From: Diplonema papillatum
Lineage: Eukaryota; Euglenozoa; Diplonemea; Diplonemida; Diplonemidae
NCBI GenBank assembly: GCA_030068145.1
Contig: JAPJBO010000033.1
Span: 485,501-549,500, forward strand
Direction: 5' to 3'
Length of the DNA stretch: 64,000 nucleotides
Below the pieces are notes generated by a model, which did not search any database, had not been told where the DNA came from, and saw only the letters and a list, made by a program, of their open reading frames with translations. The stretch's first letter is position 1. Each line of letters begins with the position of its first letter. Position numbers and translations under genes: made by a program. Of this stretch, positions 46,494 to 58,440 are shown piece after piece.

Positions 46494-49400
46494 GCATCGC
46501 AGGAAAACACAAGGAAGAAGAAGGCGCGTTGAATGCTATGGAAAAAGAGCGTGTCTGTTGCTCCCTTTCTTTCGTGCAAAGGTTTACTTGTCGGCACACC
46601 GAGACAATACAATTGCTTTCGCTAGTCGATTAGTTTCTAAATTGCGTAGTATTGAGTACCTGTCGTGTGAGAAATACTCGGGGAAGCCGCCTGTAGCAAA
46701 ATCAGGAAAGGTGGGATACTGATAAGACTCCTTGATATTGCAAGATTCTCAATAGAGGAAGCCAGACTCGATAGTGTGGTACTCATCGGCCTGCCGGTGA
46801 TTCCCCACTGTGTCGCAACAATATGGGAAAATCTCTATGGGAGGAATTGTACTGCAGCCTACATGAACTAAAATCATATTTTGTGTCGGCAACAATAACG
46901 ACGCAGTCGTTAGCGGATTGTGTCTTTCGTCCAGCGTGCAGAGCAAAACACACCGGCGACCTCTCCGAGTATTTAGGCCGTTTTTTATTTTCATTTTTTT
47001 GTAGCGGGCCTGTGACGCAAAACCAGAGGCCCAGAACCAGTGACCACCACTGCGTGAAAAGCTGCTTATCTCTTTCGATTCAGAAATGCCTACTTCACCC
47101 CGGTTTCTCCCCCACCCACGTTCAAAGGTAGAAGACGTTCATCGAGAAGCTGTTCATGCAATGACGACCAACGCTCAGTAGAAGAAGCCCTTGGTAATCA
47201 GCTCGGATGCAGATACGGACTACGGTGTAAAATGAACGCATGAAGATGGATTGCTGTGTTACGTTTGAAGCTACTTAACTCACGTGCGAATGTGAGGAAA
47301 AGTGTGCTCAAACAGTGAGAGCCCACACTGTGCTGATCTGTCGTTATAAAATGAGGTGTTTCAAGAGTTTCCTGGAACCGTTGTGCTAAGGATTTCATTT
47401 TGCATCTTGGACTTTCGAAAAAAGCTTTGATAGCAAAATAAATCGATGCTGTCACAAACCCGAGGGGTTTGTAGCTTTTAAATACTTTATTTAGTTTAAC
47501 GGTCACCGTGGCTGCTCCCTAATTCGTGTGGTGTTAATTTTGCTCCTCGAAAGTATGCAAATGCCGCTGCGAAGAACAAAGTCTACAAACATGTTCTTCG
47601 GTGATGTCTTATGATGTGTCAGGGTGTTGCGAATATGATACGAGCAACGAGAGCGAACTGTTCTCGCAGCAAAAAGAAAAGCCCTGAGTTTTGATGCAGC
47701 TTCAGCGGCGTCATCTTCTATGAGGTGGCGCTTCCCCTCTTTTCTTTTTTGAAAGTAGGAACAACTGCACCTGCAAACCTTGTCCTTAAGAATGCCTATG
47801 CAGTTCCCCGGTTGGGTTTGGCTTCAGTAGCCAGCTTTCTTGACATTTCGAAGTGACCTACCTTGCGGGTTGCTTCATGTATTTTGGTGACAAACAGTAT
47901 CAAAATACCGAAAAAACGAGCATGCGTCTTTCTTTTACGCAAGGTTAATTCCTGAAGGCAAACATTTGCGAGAAGGCCCAGAAGTGCAATACCAGTTCCT
48001 GACTGAGGGTTATTTCGTCGCCTCTCTTCTGAGAGGACGTACCAACGAAGCGTCCCTCCGGAGCCCTTTCCGAATCAACGAAAACGCGGAGAAAAGGAAA
48101 AGCAGTCTCCAAGAAGGGGGAAGATTGAAACAGCGGTTTTGCGACCATCGATTAATTTTTCTTCTTCTTTTCCGTTTTTTTGTTTACAGTTGCCTGGGGG
48201 ACTCCATTCATTGCTAGAAAGCAAACTCGTTCGAGAGGTTTGTTTTCCGTTGGAAATTTGCTCCTGGGATCCACCCAGCCCACGTGAGCATTGCATTTTG
48301 CTGGGTCTTGAGTGCCCGACGGCCTAACGAGCGCTTATCGTAAAAATGAATGGAGCGACAGAGGAACGTTCGTTTACCCCTCGGTCGCTGGAAACGCGGC
48401 CCATGGGACAGCGCGGAAGCTTTTGCCGCGCAAAATGGAGGTTCCCCCGTGAAGGAGGGACGGTCTGGCCTCGCTCGCTCACGATTTCTATCGCAAAGCG
48501 CGGGGGGGCCAGTTCGACCCCTCTCCCCTTCTCGTTTCTTTATTGCCGAATCCTCCCCCAGCACCCCCCGTACCTTCTCACCCCACAACCTCCACCCCCT
48601 GATGGTTTTTCAATCTCGGCTGGTTGAAAACACCCCACAGCACTTCTCGGCGTAAGTATACGGTCGCAAGAGTCTTAATCCAATTAGCCACAGATAATCG
48701 TCACGCATGCTGTGCCATGATAATGGTGGATAGCTCTTGAGGCAAACTAGGAGTCCACTAAACGTCGCTTGAATAACAGCTTTCATCGGCTCCCTGCCAA
48801 GAATTAGAAATTCCCTCCGGTCCCAGCACATGTGTGCGGTCTTGTTGCCGAATGATTTCAGATAGTGGTGTGTGTGTTTGAGCGCACCAACAAAAAAGAG
48901 GTGCGTCTCAACTAGCGCAACCGCCGGCCCATTGCTTTCCTCTCGTACGTTTCTCCCCGTCCTTTCAGACTTCCCCCCCGACCCCATTTCGTGTTGTACA
49001 CATTTCACAACACACACCTAGCAAGCTTGCTTGAGCGCCTTCGGCGCGTCGAGTTGCAATCCTACGTTTCTAAGCGAACTGCTCGTATGCACTCGCCAAA
49101 AGCGAGGTTGGAGGGGTAAAGCAACAACTGACAAACGCAGGCCCCATCATTTGCTCCCTTTTGGACTCCAAGGGATTCCAACACACACACACACACATCA
49201 CACACACAACACAAACACACGGCAGCCACGCCACGCCATAAACACGGCTCACGCTTGCACAAACAACACGGCCTTACCAATCTTTCGTTTTCCCTTCGGT
49301 ACTGTTGTCTGTTGTGAGCGGCAATCCGGGTTGATCCGTGACGCCAGGGTAGGCACCCAGCTATGCCAAGAGAGGGGGGTGCCTTTGGCGTAGAGGCAAG

Positions 49401-50532
49401 GCAGGTGAGAAAATTCGAGGCTCTCGGCACAGCGGCCGAGGAGCGGGGGCAGCGATGACGCGGTTCGTGATTAGGGGGGCGAGAGCGCGGGACACGGCGA
49501 CTTCATTTCTTGGAGTCCACATGCCAAGTGCACCAAAGGAAAGGTGCTGTTTGGAAAATGGCAGAAAACAAGGCATAGTAGATCAACCAAGCAGCCCGCA
49601 AGAAGAAGCAACCTGACCCTCGTTCCAGCTAGACTCGACCAGCAAAAAATGATCTGAGGCCGGCTTCTTGGGCTGTGTGGCGGTCAAGCGTTTATAGCTT
49701 TGACAAGCAGCATGAACTAAGGGTTGGTTTGTTCAGCCACTAGCAGGAACGGGTGCCGGGTTTCCACGTCGTGAGAGGCGGCGCGCACTCCGACAGCAGC
49801 AATACGGAGTAGTCGATAGGCTTGCCAGCTCTAGGCTCGCTTGAACGCTTGTTCGACTCCGCAGCGACACGCGAGGAGAACTGCGTCAAAAGGGCCCTGT
49901 TCTGATTCCGCTTGAGCCGGCGACGCACACTTTCTTGGCATTCCGAGTTGGAAAACGTAGTCCGGACGAAGGGATGATATGAAAGCAAAGCACTTCAATG
50001 GTGTGATGTGCACCCACAGTTCATAAGAGCTGGTAAGAACCCGGCCCAAACCTGGAAGAAATGAGGCACTAGCCCGGCAGCACTCGGGACAAATCTGGCA
50101 AGAAACCGGTGCAAAGCCGGCGAAAAGCGGAAGCTGATCACACAAACCATTCGAATTGCAACACACAGAACAAAACAAAAAGAAAGTCGGCCCTCACCCC
50201 CCTCGCGCCCCTCACCCGCTCCCTGCATACACCTTCCGGCGCAAGCAGCTACACGACAAGGAAAAGAAAACGACTACAGGGGACGACGGAGGCCCCCTCC
50301 GGGGAGGGAGGACGGCCGTCGGCACCCGTCGAGAAGGAGGTGACGGGACGGTGTCAACAGGGTCCATCCTCCGGTTCCTGCCGAAGGGCCGCATTAAGGG
50401 GTAACCCGCGTTGAAAAGGAAGCGCCGTGGGGAGACTTGTGGTTAGTCGACTCGTGTGTGTGGGAGGGGGGGCGGGGGGCGGCGGGGTGTTTTGTGTGGT
50501 GAAGGGGTTTCGTGGGCACGTGCTATGCGTGC
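46494..50532. other. Long intergenic stretch without recognised genes
   Basis: AT-richer than the exons, with only short scattered reading frames. A copy of a dispersed repeat lies at about 46770-46850 (TCGGCCTGCCGGTGATTCCCCACT, compare 63545-63575). A CA-rich microsatellite lies at about 49177-49222. No RNA gene was recognised. Confidence 0.5.
49177..49222. repeat. CA-rich microsatellite
   Basis: Runs of CA interrupted by single changes (ACACACACACACACATCACAC and onward). Confidence 0.85.
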
Positions 50533-53500
50533 ATGTTTGAACGCCCTTCAAACGGTCGGGAGCAACGGCGGCGGCGCGGCCATGCGTCCAGTGCCTACGC
50601 GGGCCCGCAGCAGGAGTACCGGCCTCCTTACCTACAGACCCCCAGCGCGCCACCTCTCGACTTGAAGGCGCCAGACGGCTTCTTGCTCACCCCGAACCAC
50701 CCGTCCTTCGACGGCGGCGGCGGGAATGGCAGGCGGAAGGCCGCCAGGCGCGTGCACTCCTCCGGCTCGCTCGGCAACAGCCCCGGCGCCACGCACTTGG
50801 CCCCCCGCGACGCGGCGAAGCACAGGCCCGGCCACAGGCAGCCGCTGGCCCACCACAGGTCGCACAGCGACATCCGCGGCGCCAACGGCCGCTCTCACCA
50901 GCGACTCGACTCCTCGCACCTGACGCCTTCCAACGCGATGGCAAAAAGCCGCACGCCGACCCACAGCAGCAGCACCGCCGCAGCCGACCTGCGGGCGCAC
51001 CTCGCGGCGCCGACGCTGTCGCTCGAGACCGCCGCTCATGGCGTCTCCCGCGGCTCGTCGCTCGGGCAGTCGGACACGCTCTTCGGCCAGCTGCAAAGCT
51101 TGCAGGGAGCCTGGTACACGGCCGGCGGGCGGCAGTTCGTGACCGTCACGGGCTACAAGGTCAAGTTCACGACGCCGGACGGGCAGTGGGTGCCGCCCGT
51201 GCGCGAGCTGGCGACGGCCGCCGACGGGAAGCCGTCGCTGCTCGGGTCGACGCTCGCCTCCGTGCAGGACGGCAAGGCGACGTGGTCCGACGGCGATGTT
51301 TGGATGAGGCGCCAACCGTGGGAATGCCCCCCCGCAACAGGGCCGGTCATCTCTTCTTCTGCGCAGCCGCCGTACGCAAAAGGCATCACGCCCGTGCCTT
51401 CCCCGGCGGGGCGGGGCAGGCACGTCAACCGGACGCTGTCGATCCCGCTGTATGAACGCGACCCAACCACGCCGACGTCCTGCAAGCCTCCGTTGTCGCA
51501 GCAAATCGCGCTGTCCAACAGCTTGGTAGCAGGATCCCGGCAGGGGGTGGCTGCGTTCTTCCCCGTGGTGCTCAGCACAGATTCGTCGATGGACGACATA
51601 TCTGCCGTCGACGCCAGCCACGAGTCGGCATCGCCGCTCGCGCGGACGACGGGGAACATGAGCTGGAGGAACCAAAACTCGTCGTCGGTGCCCTCGTCGC
51701 TGTCGCCGCTGCTGCTGCACCCGTACAACAACGGCTCGTCGGGCGACCACGGCGCCGCGCTGCCACTGGCGCCGCGGCTGCGGCGGGGGCTGTCGAGTGC
51801 TTCGTCGCTGTCGAACGGCGTCGAGATGCTGTGCGCTTCGTACGCGAAGCCGCCGGAGACGCACAACGAGACCGCGTTCTTGCGCGAGATGTACGCGACC
51901 AACGAGGAGGACAGCAACCGGCAGCCGATCTTCGACAGCCACCGGCAGCGGCCCCGCGCCGACGACAGCACCGAGCGGCGGTGGGGCAGCAACGGCGACA
52001 CGCGTGCGCACCCCGACGGCGAGGGCCTCATGCACAAGATCACCGCCTCCGTCGCCAGCAAGTTCGCGAAGAACTTCGGGTCGCACGGCAAGGAGCGGTC
52101 GCCCCCGTCGCACCAGCTGCTGCCCGCCGACTCGGCTCGGTCCGCTGACCTGCGGGGGGACGTGCTCAGCCCGCGGGCGAGCGAGACGAGCTCGATGCAG
52201 GGGACGGACGACTTCTTGGCGGAGGATCGCCGGTTTTCGGTCGCGCCGGCGATCAAGTCGAAGAGCCGGACGCCGTTCGCGCAGAAGATGCTCGCGTGCC
52301 TGTGCTGCCGCGGCGGCGCCGTCGGAGACGACTACATCACCTTCGACGAGGACCAGCCCCCACCGCCCGGCCGCAAAGGGTTGACCGACAAGCTGCACGG
52401 CCTCAACCCGCTGCACCTCCTCGACCGGAACAACCGGCACTTCGCCGTCGAGGTGACGCCGCAGATGCACGAGCTGTCGCTGAAGGCGGCGTCGATCTTC
52501 AAAGCGGTCCAGCAGACGTCGTCGCGGCTCGGCGGGTCCGCGTACACCACCGCCGGCGGCGCGTCGCCGCGACTCGCGTTCCTCTCGCCGATGCTCGGGC
52601 CGGCCCCCAGCGAGGACTTCTTGTCCGAGAAGTCGATGGTCGGCGCCGGCGACCGGCGCCGGCTGAAGACCCTCACCAACGTCGTGTTCATCGCCCTGAA
52701 GCGGGTGCCAGGTGGTTCGGCGCTGAGCCTGCCGCAGCGTTGGAAGGTTCTGCAGGACGCGGTGCCCAGCAGCATCGACCCCCGGACGCAGAAGGTGCTG
52801 TCGGACGTCATCCAGCAGCAGGCTTCGCGGCACGTGCACCGCGAGCCGAAGGTCGCGCCTCCCCTGAGGCCGAACATCCGCATCGTCGAGCTCTGGTGGG
52901 TCGTCGACGGCGACTGCTCGGGGAGGCTCGACTTCAAGGAGATCCGGCAGCTCATGGGGCTGCTCAACGTGTCGATCAAACCGTCCGTGCTCAAGAAGAA
53001 GCTCGCCGTCTTCGACGCCGACGGCAACGGCGAGCTCGACTTTTTCGAGTTCGTCGCGTTCAACCACGCGCTGCAGGAACGGAGCGAGCTGACGACTTTG
53101 TACCAGGAGGTCTTCGCCTCCACGGGCGGGGGCGACATGATCGGGGGAGGAGATCCGGGAGCGAGGAGTTCCCTGGGGTACGGGGCGAGCCACAACGGCC
53201 CGTACGCGGAGTCGCGGGAAGGCGAAGCGGCAGGCGACCCTTTCGTCTCCGCCCTGCTGCGGTTCTTGATGAACACGCAGCGCGAGGAGTCGGCGACGAT
53301 GGAGTCGGCGACGGCGCTCGGGAAGGAGTGGTCGGTGATCGAGACGCAAGACGAGATCAGACCCGACCTGTCCCGCCGCATGTCTGCAGTGACGGCCGGG
53401 ATTCTTTCCCCGAAGGACAGTCCTACCAACCGGAGCCCGTCCGTGTCGCACATGACGCTGCCGCTCATGTCGCGTCGTTCGGACCCGCCCCCCGGCGCAC

Positions 53501-54960
53501 CGGTCACGCACTGGTCCCTCCAAACCTTCTCGCAGTACCTCGTGTCCCCGGAAAACTCGTGGTGCGACCCGAAAGCAGTCTCCCTCACCCACGACATGAG
53601 CCAGCCGCTCTGCCACTACTTCATCAACTCCTCGCACAACACGTACCTCAGCGGAGATCAGGTCATGTCCGACTCGAAGGCGTCGATGTACACCTACGCC
53701 TTGCTGCGAGGGTGCCGGTGCGTCGAGGTCGACTGCTGGGACGGCCCCGACGGGGAACCCGTCGTGTGGCACGGGCACACGAAAACGACCAAAATCCCGT
53801 TCAAGGACGTGATCGCCGCGATCGACGCGGCGGCCTTCCGCGTGTCGCCGTTCCCCGTCATCATCTCGCTCGAGCTGCACACGTCGCCGGCGCAGCAGGA
53901 GCGGATGGTAGAGCACATGAAAGAGATCTTCGGCGACAAGCTGCACCCGAAGATCGCGCCGTCGGTCAACCACCTCGACCACGCCGGGTTCACGCCCAAC
54001 GCGCTGCGCAACAAAATCTTGCTGAAGGGCCCGATGCTGGCGGGCGCGCTGGAGAGCAGCCGCGCCGGCATGGCTGACTTCGAGGAAAAGTCCGACGACG
54101 AGCCGGCCCTCCCCGACAACCCGCCGACTTCAAAGTCGGCGAGCAAGCACAGAGACATGTCGCCTGCCCTCAGCGACACCATCTTCCTGAAGAACACCAA
54201 ACTCCGTCCCGGCGGCCCTGCGGAGCATGTGCCCCCCCTCAACCGCATCCACGAGATCACTTCCTTGTCCGAGCTGATCGCTGAAAAGCAGCTCAAAACC
54301 AACCGTTCTGCGCTCATCCACATGAACAAGACGGCGTTCACGCGCATATACCCAAAAGGGACGCGGTTCAAGTCTGGGAACATGGCGCCCTCGCAAATGT
54401 GGGCCGCCGGCTGCCAAGCCGTCGCGCTCAACTTCCAAACGCCGGACCCCGGCATGCGGCTCAACCACGCATTCTTCAAAAGCAACGGGGCGTGCGGCTA
54501 CGTGCTGAAGCCGCCCCGGTTCAGAGCGAGGCAGCTGGACCCTTTGATCTGCACTCTGCCGCCGAAAACCCTGCTTTTGACCGTGATCAGCGGCGGGAAC
54601 CTGCCCAAGCCGAACTTGGAGACGAAAGGCGAAATAATCGATCCGTTCGTCGAAATCCTCGTGAACGGAAGCACGGTTGACGACGTGCCGACAGGGACGC
54701 TGAAGACGAAGGTCGTCGAGGACAATGGGTTCAGCCCACTGTGGAACCAGACGTTCAAGCTGACCATTACTGAACCAGACATAGCGTTGCTGACGGTACG
54801 TGTAATCGACTACGACACCGTCGGCAGCCACGAATTCGTGGCCGAAGCCTCTTGCCCTGTCCTCGCCCTGCGTCAGGGCTACCGCTCCATCCCCCTCAAC
54901 GACGCGCACTACCGGTGCATCCCGGGTTGCTTCCTGCTTGTTAAGATCGACGTGCGATGA
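50533..54960 (+). CDS. Phosphoinositide-specific phospholipase C, delta-like
   Basis: Uninterrupted frame of 1475 residues. The enzyme family hydrolyses PIP2 to IP3 and diacylglycerol at the membrane. Seen: two canonical EF-hand loops (792-803 DGDCSGRLDFKE; 828-839 DADGNGELDFFE); X domain about 1021-1165 with catalytic His H1035 (SSHNTYL) and H1080 (WHGHT), and calcium ligands N1036, E1065, D1067 and E1114; a linker; Y domain about 1236-1335; C2 domain about 1344-1474 with Asp-rich loops (IIDPFVEI, DYD). It is about twice the length of a minimal PLC-delta because of a Ser-rich N-terminal half. That half holds a small module at about 188-262 (LQGAWYTAGG to WSDGDVWMR) and a Cys cluster LACLCC near 588, a possible palmitoylation site. 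The ATG at 50533 is the first in frame; a codon GTG 21 bases upstream begins GTCYAC, which could matter if an earlier exon exists. No pleckstrin domain was recognised with confidence. Confidence 0.95.
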   Translation: MFERPSNGREQRRRRGHASSAYAGPQQEYRPPYLQTPSAPPLDLKAPDGFLLTPNHPSFDGGGGNGRRKAARRVHSSGSLGNSPGATHLAPRDAAKHRPGHRQPLAHHRSHSDIRGANGRSHQRLDSSHLTPSNAMAKSRTPTHSSSTAAADLRAHLAAPTLSLETAAHGVSRGSSLGQSDTLFGQLQSLQGAWYTAGGRQFVTVTGYKVKFTTPDGQWVPPVRELATAADGKPSLLGSTLASVQDGKATWSDGDVWMRRQPWECPPATGPVISSSAQPPYAKGITPVPSPAGRGRHVNRTLSIPLYERDPTTPTSCKPPLSQQIALSNSLVAGSRQGVAAFFPVVLSTDSSMDDISAVDASHESASPLARTTGNMSWRNQNSSSVPSSLSPLLLHPYNNGSSGDHGAALPLAPRLRRGLSSASSLSNGVEMLCASYAKPPETHNETAFLREMYATNEEDSNRQPIFDSHRQRPRADDSTERRWGSNGDTRAHPDGEGLMHKITASVASKFAKNFGSHGKERSPPSHQLLPADSARSADLRGDVLSPRASETSSMQGTDDFLAEDRRFSVAPAIKSKSRTPFAQKMLACLCCRGGAVGDDYITFDEDQPPPPGRKGLTDKLHGLNPLHLLDRNNRHFAVEVTPQMHELSLKAASIFKAVQQTSSRLGGSAYTTAGGASPRLAFLSPMLGPAPSEDFLSEKSMVGAGDRRRLKTLTNVVFIALKRVPGGSALSLPQRWKVLQDAVPSSIDPRTQKVLSDVIQQQASRHVHREPKVAPPLRPNIRIVELWWVVDGDCSGRLDFKEIRQLMGLLNVSIKPSVLKKKLAVFDADGNGELDFFEFVAFNHALQERSELTTLYQEVFASTGGGDMIGGGDPGARSSLGYGASHNGPYAESREGEAAGDPFVSALLRFLMNTQREESATMESATALGKEWSVIETQDEIRPDLSRRMSAVTAGILSPKDSPTNRSPSVSHMTLPLMSRRSDPPPGAPVTHWSLQTFSQYLVSPENSWCDPKAVSLTHDMSQPLCHYFINSSHNTYLSGDQVMSDSKASMYTYALLRGCRCVEVDCWDGPDGEPVVWHGHTKTTKIPFKDVIAAIDAAAFRVSPFPVIISLELHTSPAQQERMVEHMKEIFGDKLHPKIAPSVNHLDHAGFTPNALRNKILLKGPMLAGALESSRAGMADFEEKSDDEPALPDNPPTSKSASKHRDMSPALSDTIFLKNTKLRPGGPAEHVPPLNRIHEITSLSELIAEKQLKTNRSALIHMNKTAFTRIYPKGTRFKSGNMAPSQMWAAGCQAVALNFQTPDPGMRLNHAFFKSNGACGYVLKPPRFRARQLDPLICTLPPKTLLLTVISGGNLPKPNLETKGEIIDPFVEILVNGSTVDDVPTGTLKTKVVEDNGFSPLWNQTFKLTITEPDIALLTVRVIDYDTVGSHEFVAEASCPVLALRQGYRSIPLNDAHYRCIPGCFLLVKIDVR

Positions 54961-55420
54961 CATTGACACACCGCACCCGCCACCAGCAGCGATTTTGAGC
55001 ACTACCCTCCGCACCCATGTCCGAAAGCCGGCTTAAACTGTGCACGGCGGTTGCTTTTCTGCTTGTTAAGATCGATGTGCGATGAAATTGACATACCGCA
55101 CCCGCCACCAGTGGTTCAGCAAAACCCCGTGCACCAAGTTGCGTGATCGCGTATGAGTCAGCACCGGCTCCCTGTACACTAGCGATTGCTTTCTGCTTGT
55201 TAAGATCGATGTGCGATGAGCCACTAGCAGCGGTTCGACGTACCTCCTTGCACCATGCATCACGATCGCGTGTTCCTGCACACGGGTGGTTGCTTTCTGC
55301 CAGTTGTTGAGTTGGGATGTGCAGACACGGACACTCAACACTCGCTGTCAGCAACCCTTCGCGATCCCACGTACTATCTGTGCACCCGCGGTTGCTTCCT
55401 TGTAGAGATCGCCGTGACTT
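54918..55420 (+). repeat. Tandem repeats derived from the phospholipase C 3' end
   Basis: The final codons of the phospholipase C gene (GCTTGTTAAGATCGACGTGCG, then TGA) recur downstream: TTAAGATCGATGTGCGATGA at 55066 and 55200, and more degenerate forms near 55285 and 55388, each preceded by a GGTTGCTT- or GATTGCTT-like stretch. Spacing is about 125-134 bases early in the array. In each of the better copies the end of the coding frame and its stop codon are preserved. Confidence 0.85.
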
Positions 55421-57112
55421 TTTGTTCGGTGTTATCCTGGAAAACATACCGCGATTTGGTGCGGGAAAAAAACAAGACTTTGACGATCACGATTTCGCCT
55501 ATTTGTTGTTGAAGAATTTAAAAGCGCATTCTCGGGCCTCTCTCGGTTTTGCGTTCTCAGAATCGGACCTGATTTAAATGCCTCAAGTGCCGCAACCAAC
55601 TGAGCTGTTACATCGAGGCGCAGGTTTAATTGACATGTGAGCCAACCTAGTTGTGACGAGCCACCCTACTGCCCATCTGCTTTGATCCGTAAGTGCGACC
55701 GTTTAAAAGTTTCCGCGCCTGCGGCGCAGGGCTCCTTTAAGAAACACAAAACCGCCACAAAAAGAGTTGCTGGATCGGTGTTCCGGAGTTTAACGCTGGT
55801 TCAATCGTGCACCAGAGGCGGCACACGCACGCAGAAGCCAAAAGGTGGCTCACCACCACAAAATATATCGCTGCGCGGGCAGGTCTCCCCCCACCCGAAG
55901 CGTCAAGACAGCCTACTGTGCGGGTCGGGCTACAGTAGGGTCACCGCTGAATGCCGCGTGATTCCCCAAAACCCCGGTTTAGAGCGTAGATTTTCGTCCC
56001 AAGGCATCCCTGCTGCAGGACAGAGCTATGGCGAAGTAGCAACAAATGTGCAGCTTCCTCGGTTATGCCCGATCAGCCAAGCTAAGACTCGCAAATCAAG
56101 GCTCTCCACCCTCTGCTGCTGCTGATGCTCAAAGCAAACCAAGCCTCAGGGTACTCAGCGTCTCGGGGGAGAAACAGCACGAAAACTCGGGTAAGGGGAG
56201 CTACGGCGATTTAGGAACACACTGCGCAGCTTCGCTCGATAATGCTCGGGTGGAATAGCCCTTCATGATCTAGGAATCCTGGACTTATCGCCTCAGGGTG
56301 TAACGGCTCACCAACGTAATCAAGAGAACAGCCTTTTTTTGTGGGGGGGAGGGGGGATATTTATCATTAGTTACGTCTTCTCCCCACTGCGGGAACGGTT
56401 GTCTTGCGGTGCCGGTCCCTCCCGCCGCAAGCTCTCAAAAAAGAAGGAAGAAAAACGAGCTCTCAGGTAAGGTTCGTGCCAGCACCGCTGCAAACAGTGT
56501 GGCCTTGTTCGAGTTTGACTTGGGTTTGTGCCGCTCACGCGTGCGTTGCCAGATCCGATGTTGTAGGTTAATCGGTGAGTAGAAAAGTAGAAAGGTGGTG
56601 GGGCACGGCGAGGAATAGTCTGGCCAGGCTGGACTGGACCAAGCACACGTGTTATACAGGCGTTTCACTTGCGTCGTCCATTAAGCATTTAGCACCCACT
56701 ACTAAGGGTCGACCCCAAGTGCAGGTACTGCACCAGGGTTGCGTGGACAGGAGCACCGGTCGCTGCCACGAGGACGGTGTTGCGGAATTACTGAAAGGGG
56801 CGGTCTTGCCCTGGGCGGCTCGACTTCGCTCAACGTTGGATATACGCGAAAGCGTCGCTACTTCGCGGGGTCATGCACCGCGTTCGGCTAAAAGAAGTTT
56901 GTATCTAGTCCCGGAGCCCATCTCCGCGTGCATACACCGCGCCACCTTTGGGTCGCGTGCTTACTCTGTATACTTGCGCAACGACCACCTTACGTGGAAA
57001 ACCCTCGGGGGAAGGAGTGCGCACTGGCTGCGCACGACACCGCGGCGGAAGGAAGAAAAGCACACTCAGCCCCTCTCGCGATTTTTTTGGTACGCCCCTT
57101 TTCTTCCTCTGT

Positions 57113-57190
57113 TTACGCTTGGTAGTATGCAAATACTGCACGGAATAGTTGACTAAAAATCTTCGAGCTTGCTGCTCATGGTTGCTGGGA
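57113..57190 (+). repeat. Dispersed repeat family C, copy 1
   Basis: Shares with 60029-60110 the ordered blocks GTATGCAAATACT/GTACGCAAGTACT, GGAATAGTTGACTAAA and TGCTGCTCATGGTTGC/TGCTGCTGACGGTTGC. The GGAATAGTTGACTA block also occurs alone near 60237. Confidence 0.7.
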
Positions 57191-58104
57191 GTAGAAAAGT
57201 ACACCTCAGGCAGGCAGGACCGCCTCTCTCTTTTGTGGAAAAGGCGAATACAACAACGATACCACTCTGTTTCTTAGCTCTTGAGACTCTAATAAGAGCT
57301 GCGACTCAACTATTCGAAGAAGATTGATCAGCATGGATGAGTGTCAGTGGCCTGCCTATACATAACACTACCCCGATCACTCTTCTGTACTCGCTCCCGG
57401 CTGGGATTCTTTCTTGACTGTGGCCATCCCCTCCGGATAGATCGTGATAGTTTGGGTTAGTTTGAGGTGAGAATGCAACGAATCTGTGGCGATAATCTGC
57501 ATCGCCGGCATCGTGGCTATCTCTTCGCACGTGACGTATCATGCTTTCGCCTCTTCCACTCGTCTTGATCTTCGCGCTGAGGGCGCGCGTTTGGTTACTG
57601 TTCGTCCAGGTTCATCGGTTGCGCGTCAATAGTTGCTTCCTTACGGCGCTTGGGCGATTGCCGTGTTGTCTAGTGGAATCGCCGAGGTTGATCGTTGCTT
57701 CTTTGTCCACAGATCGTGATACACGAATAATACACCTCCAGGCAAATATGTGTAGGAATGGACATGATAGACCGTGGTGGACCGATTCAGTGAGATGAAC
57801 AGCGGAGGCAATGCAGTCCCAGGAGAGATAGGGACCGGCTTAGTTTGCATACGGAACCGATGACCCAGAACCCTTTTTCTTGAGCGGTGTCGACCACCCC
57901 ACCAAGATCGGACTCTATAGTAACAACAAACCTGAAATTCAAAATGTACCAAAATCGGATGAAAGAAAAATAGAAACAACAAACGAACAAAAAGTGCGTA
58001 AAGCATTTTTTTTTCCGGACACGACTCCCAAAAAAAAAAGAAAACGAGAAAAGTACTCTAGAAGAACGGAAAAAGCCCAAGAAGGGAACGTCGCTGGCAC
58101 TTCC

Positions 58105-58440
58105 TCCCCACCCCCTCGCAGCACAGTTTGCCTCTGGGGGCTGGACGGGCAGATTGCTGGTTAACCTGCCGTGACAAAAGAATTTCCAGAGCGACTGAGC
58201 TGGACCTACCTAACAGCGAAATCTTTCCTTTTTAGGGGTTCAATCAAACCCGAAATTAGTACGGTTTCCGGAGCCGGTGTTACCCCACCCTATCCCGCAA
58301 CACAGTTTGCCTCTGGGGCGGGCAGATTAAGGGTTAAACAGTCGTCGGGCGACTGAGCTGGGCACCCAACCTAACAGCGAAATCTTTTTTAAGGGGTTTC
58401 GTCAAACGCGAAATTAGTACGGTCTCCGGAGCCGGTATTA
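58105..58440 (+). repeat. Two-copy direct repeat of about 180-190 bp
   Basis: CACAGTTTGCCTCTGGGG occurs at about 58121 and 58300. Both copies continue with GGGCAGATT, GACTGAGCTGG, CCTAACAGCGAAATCTTT, AGGGGTT, CGAAATTAGTACGGT and CCGGAGCCGGT in the same order. Small indels separate the copies, so the repeat is not recent. No coding potential. Confidence 0.8.

Larger units (their letters stand above)
31603..46580 (+). repeat. Segmental duplication, arm 2
   Basis: Partner of 10195-25190 at an offset of 21402 within the core. The left flank shares CATCAGGAGAATCCCTCC and other blocks with arm 1 but has different indels. The right flank shares GGAAGAAGAAGGCGCGTTGAA and then diverges. Confidence 0.93.

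Noticed and set aside
56575..57156. A 193-codon + strand frame in the intergenic region.
   Set aside because: It overlaps dispersed repeat family C and has mixed composition with no recognisable motif.
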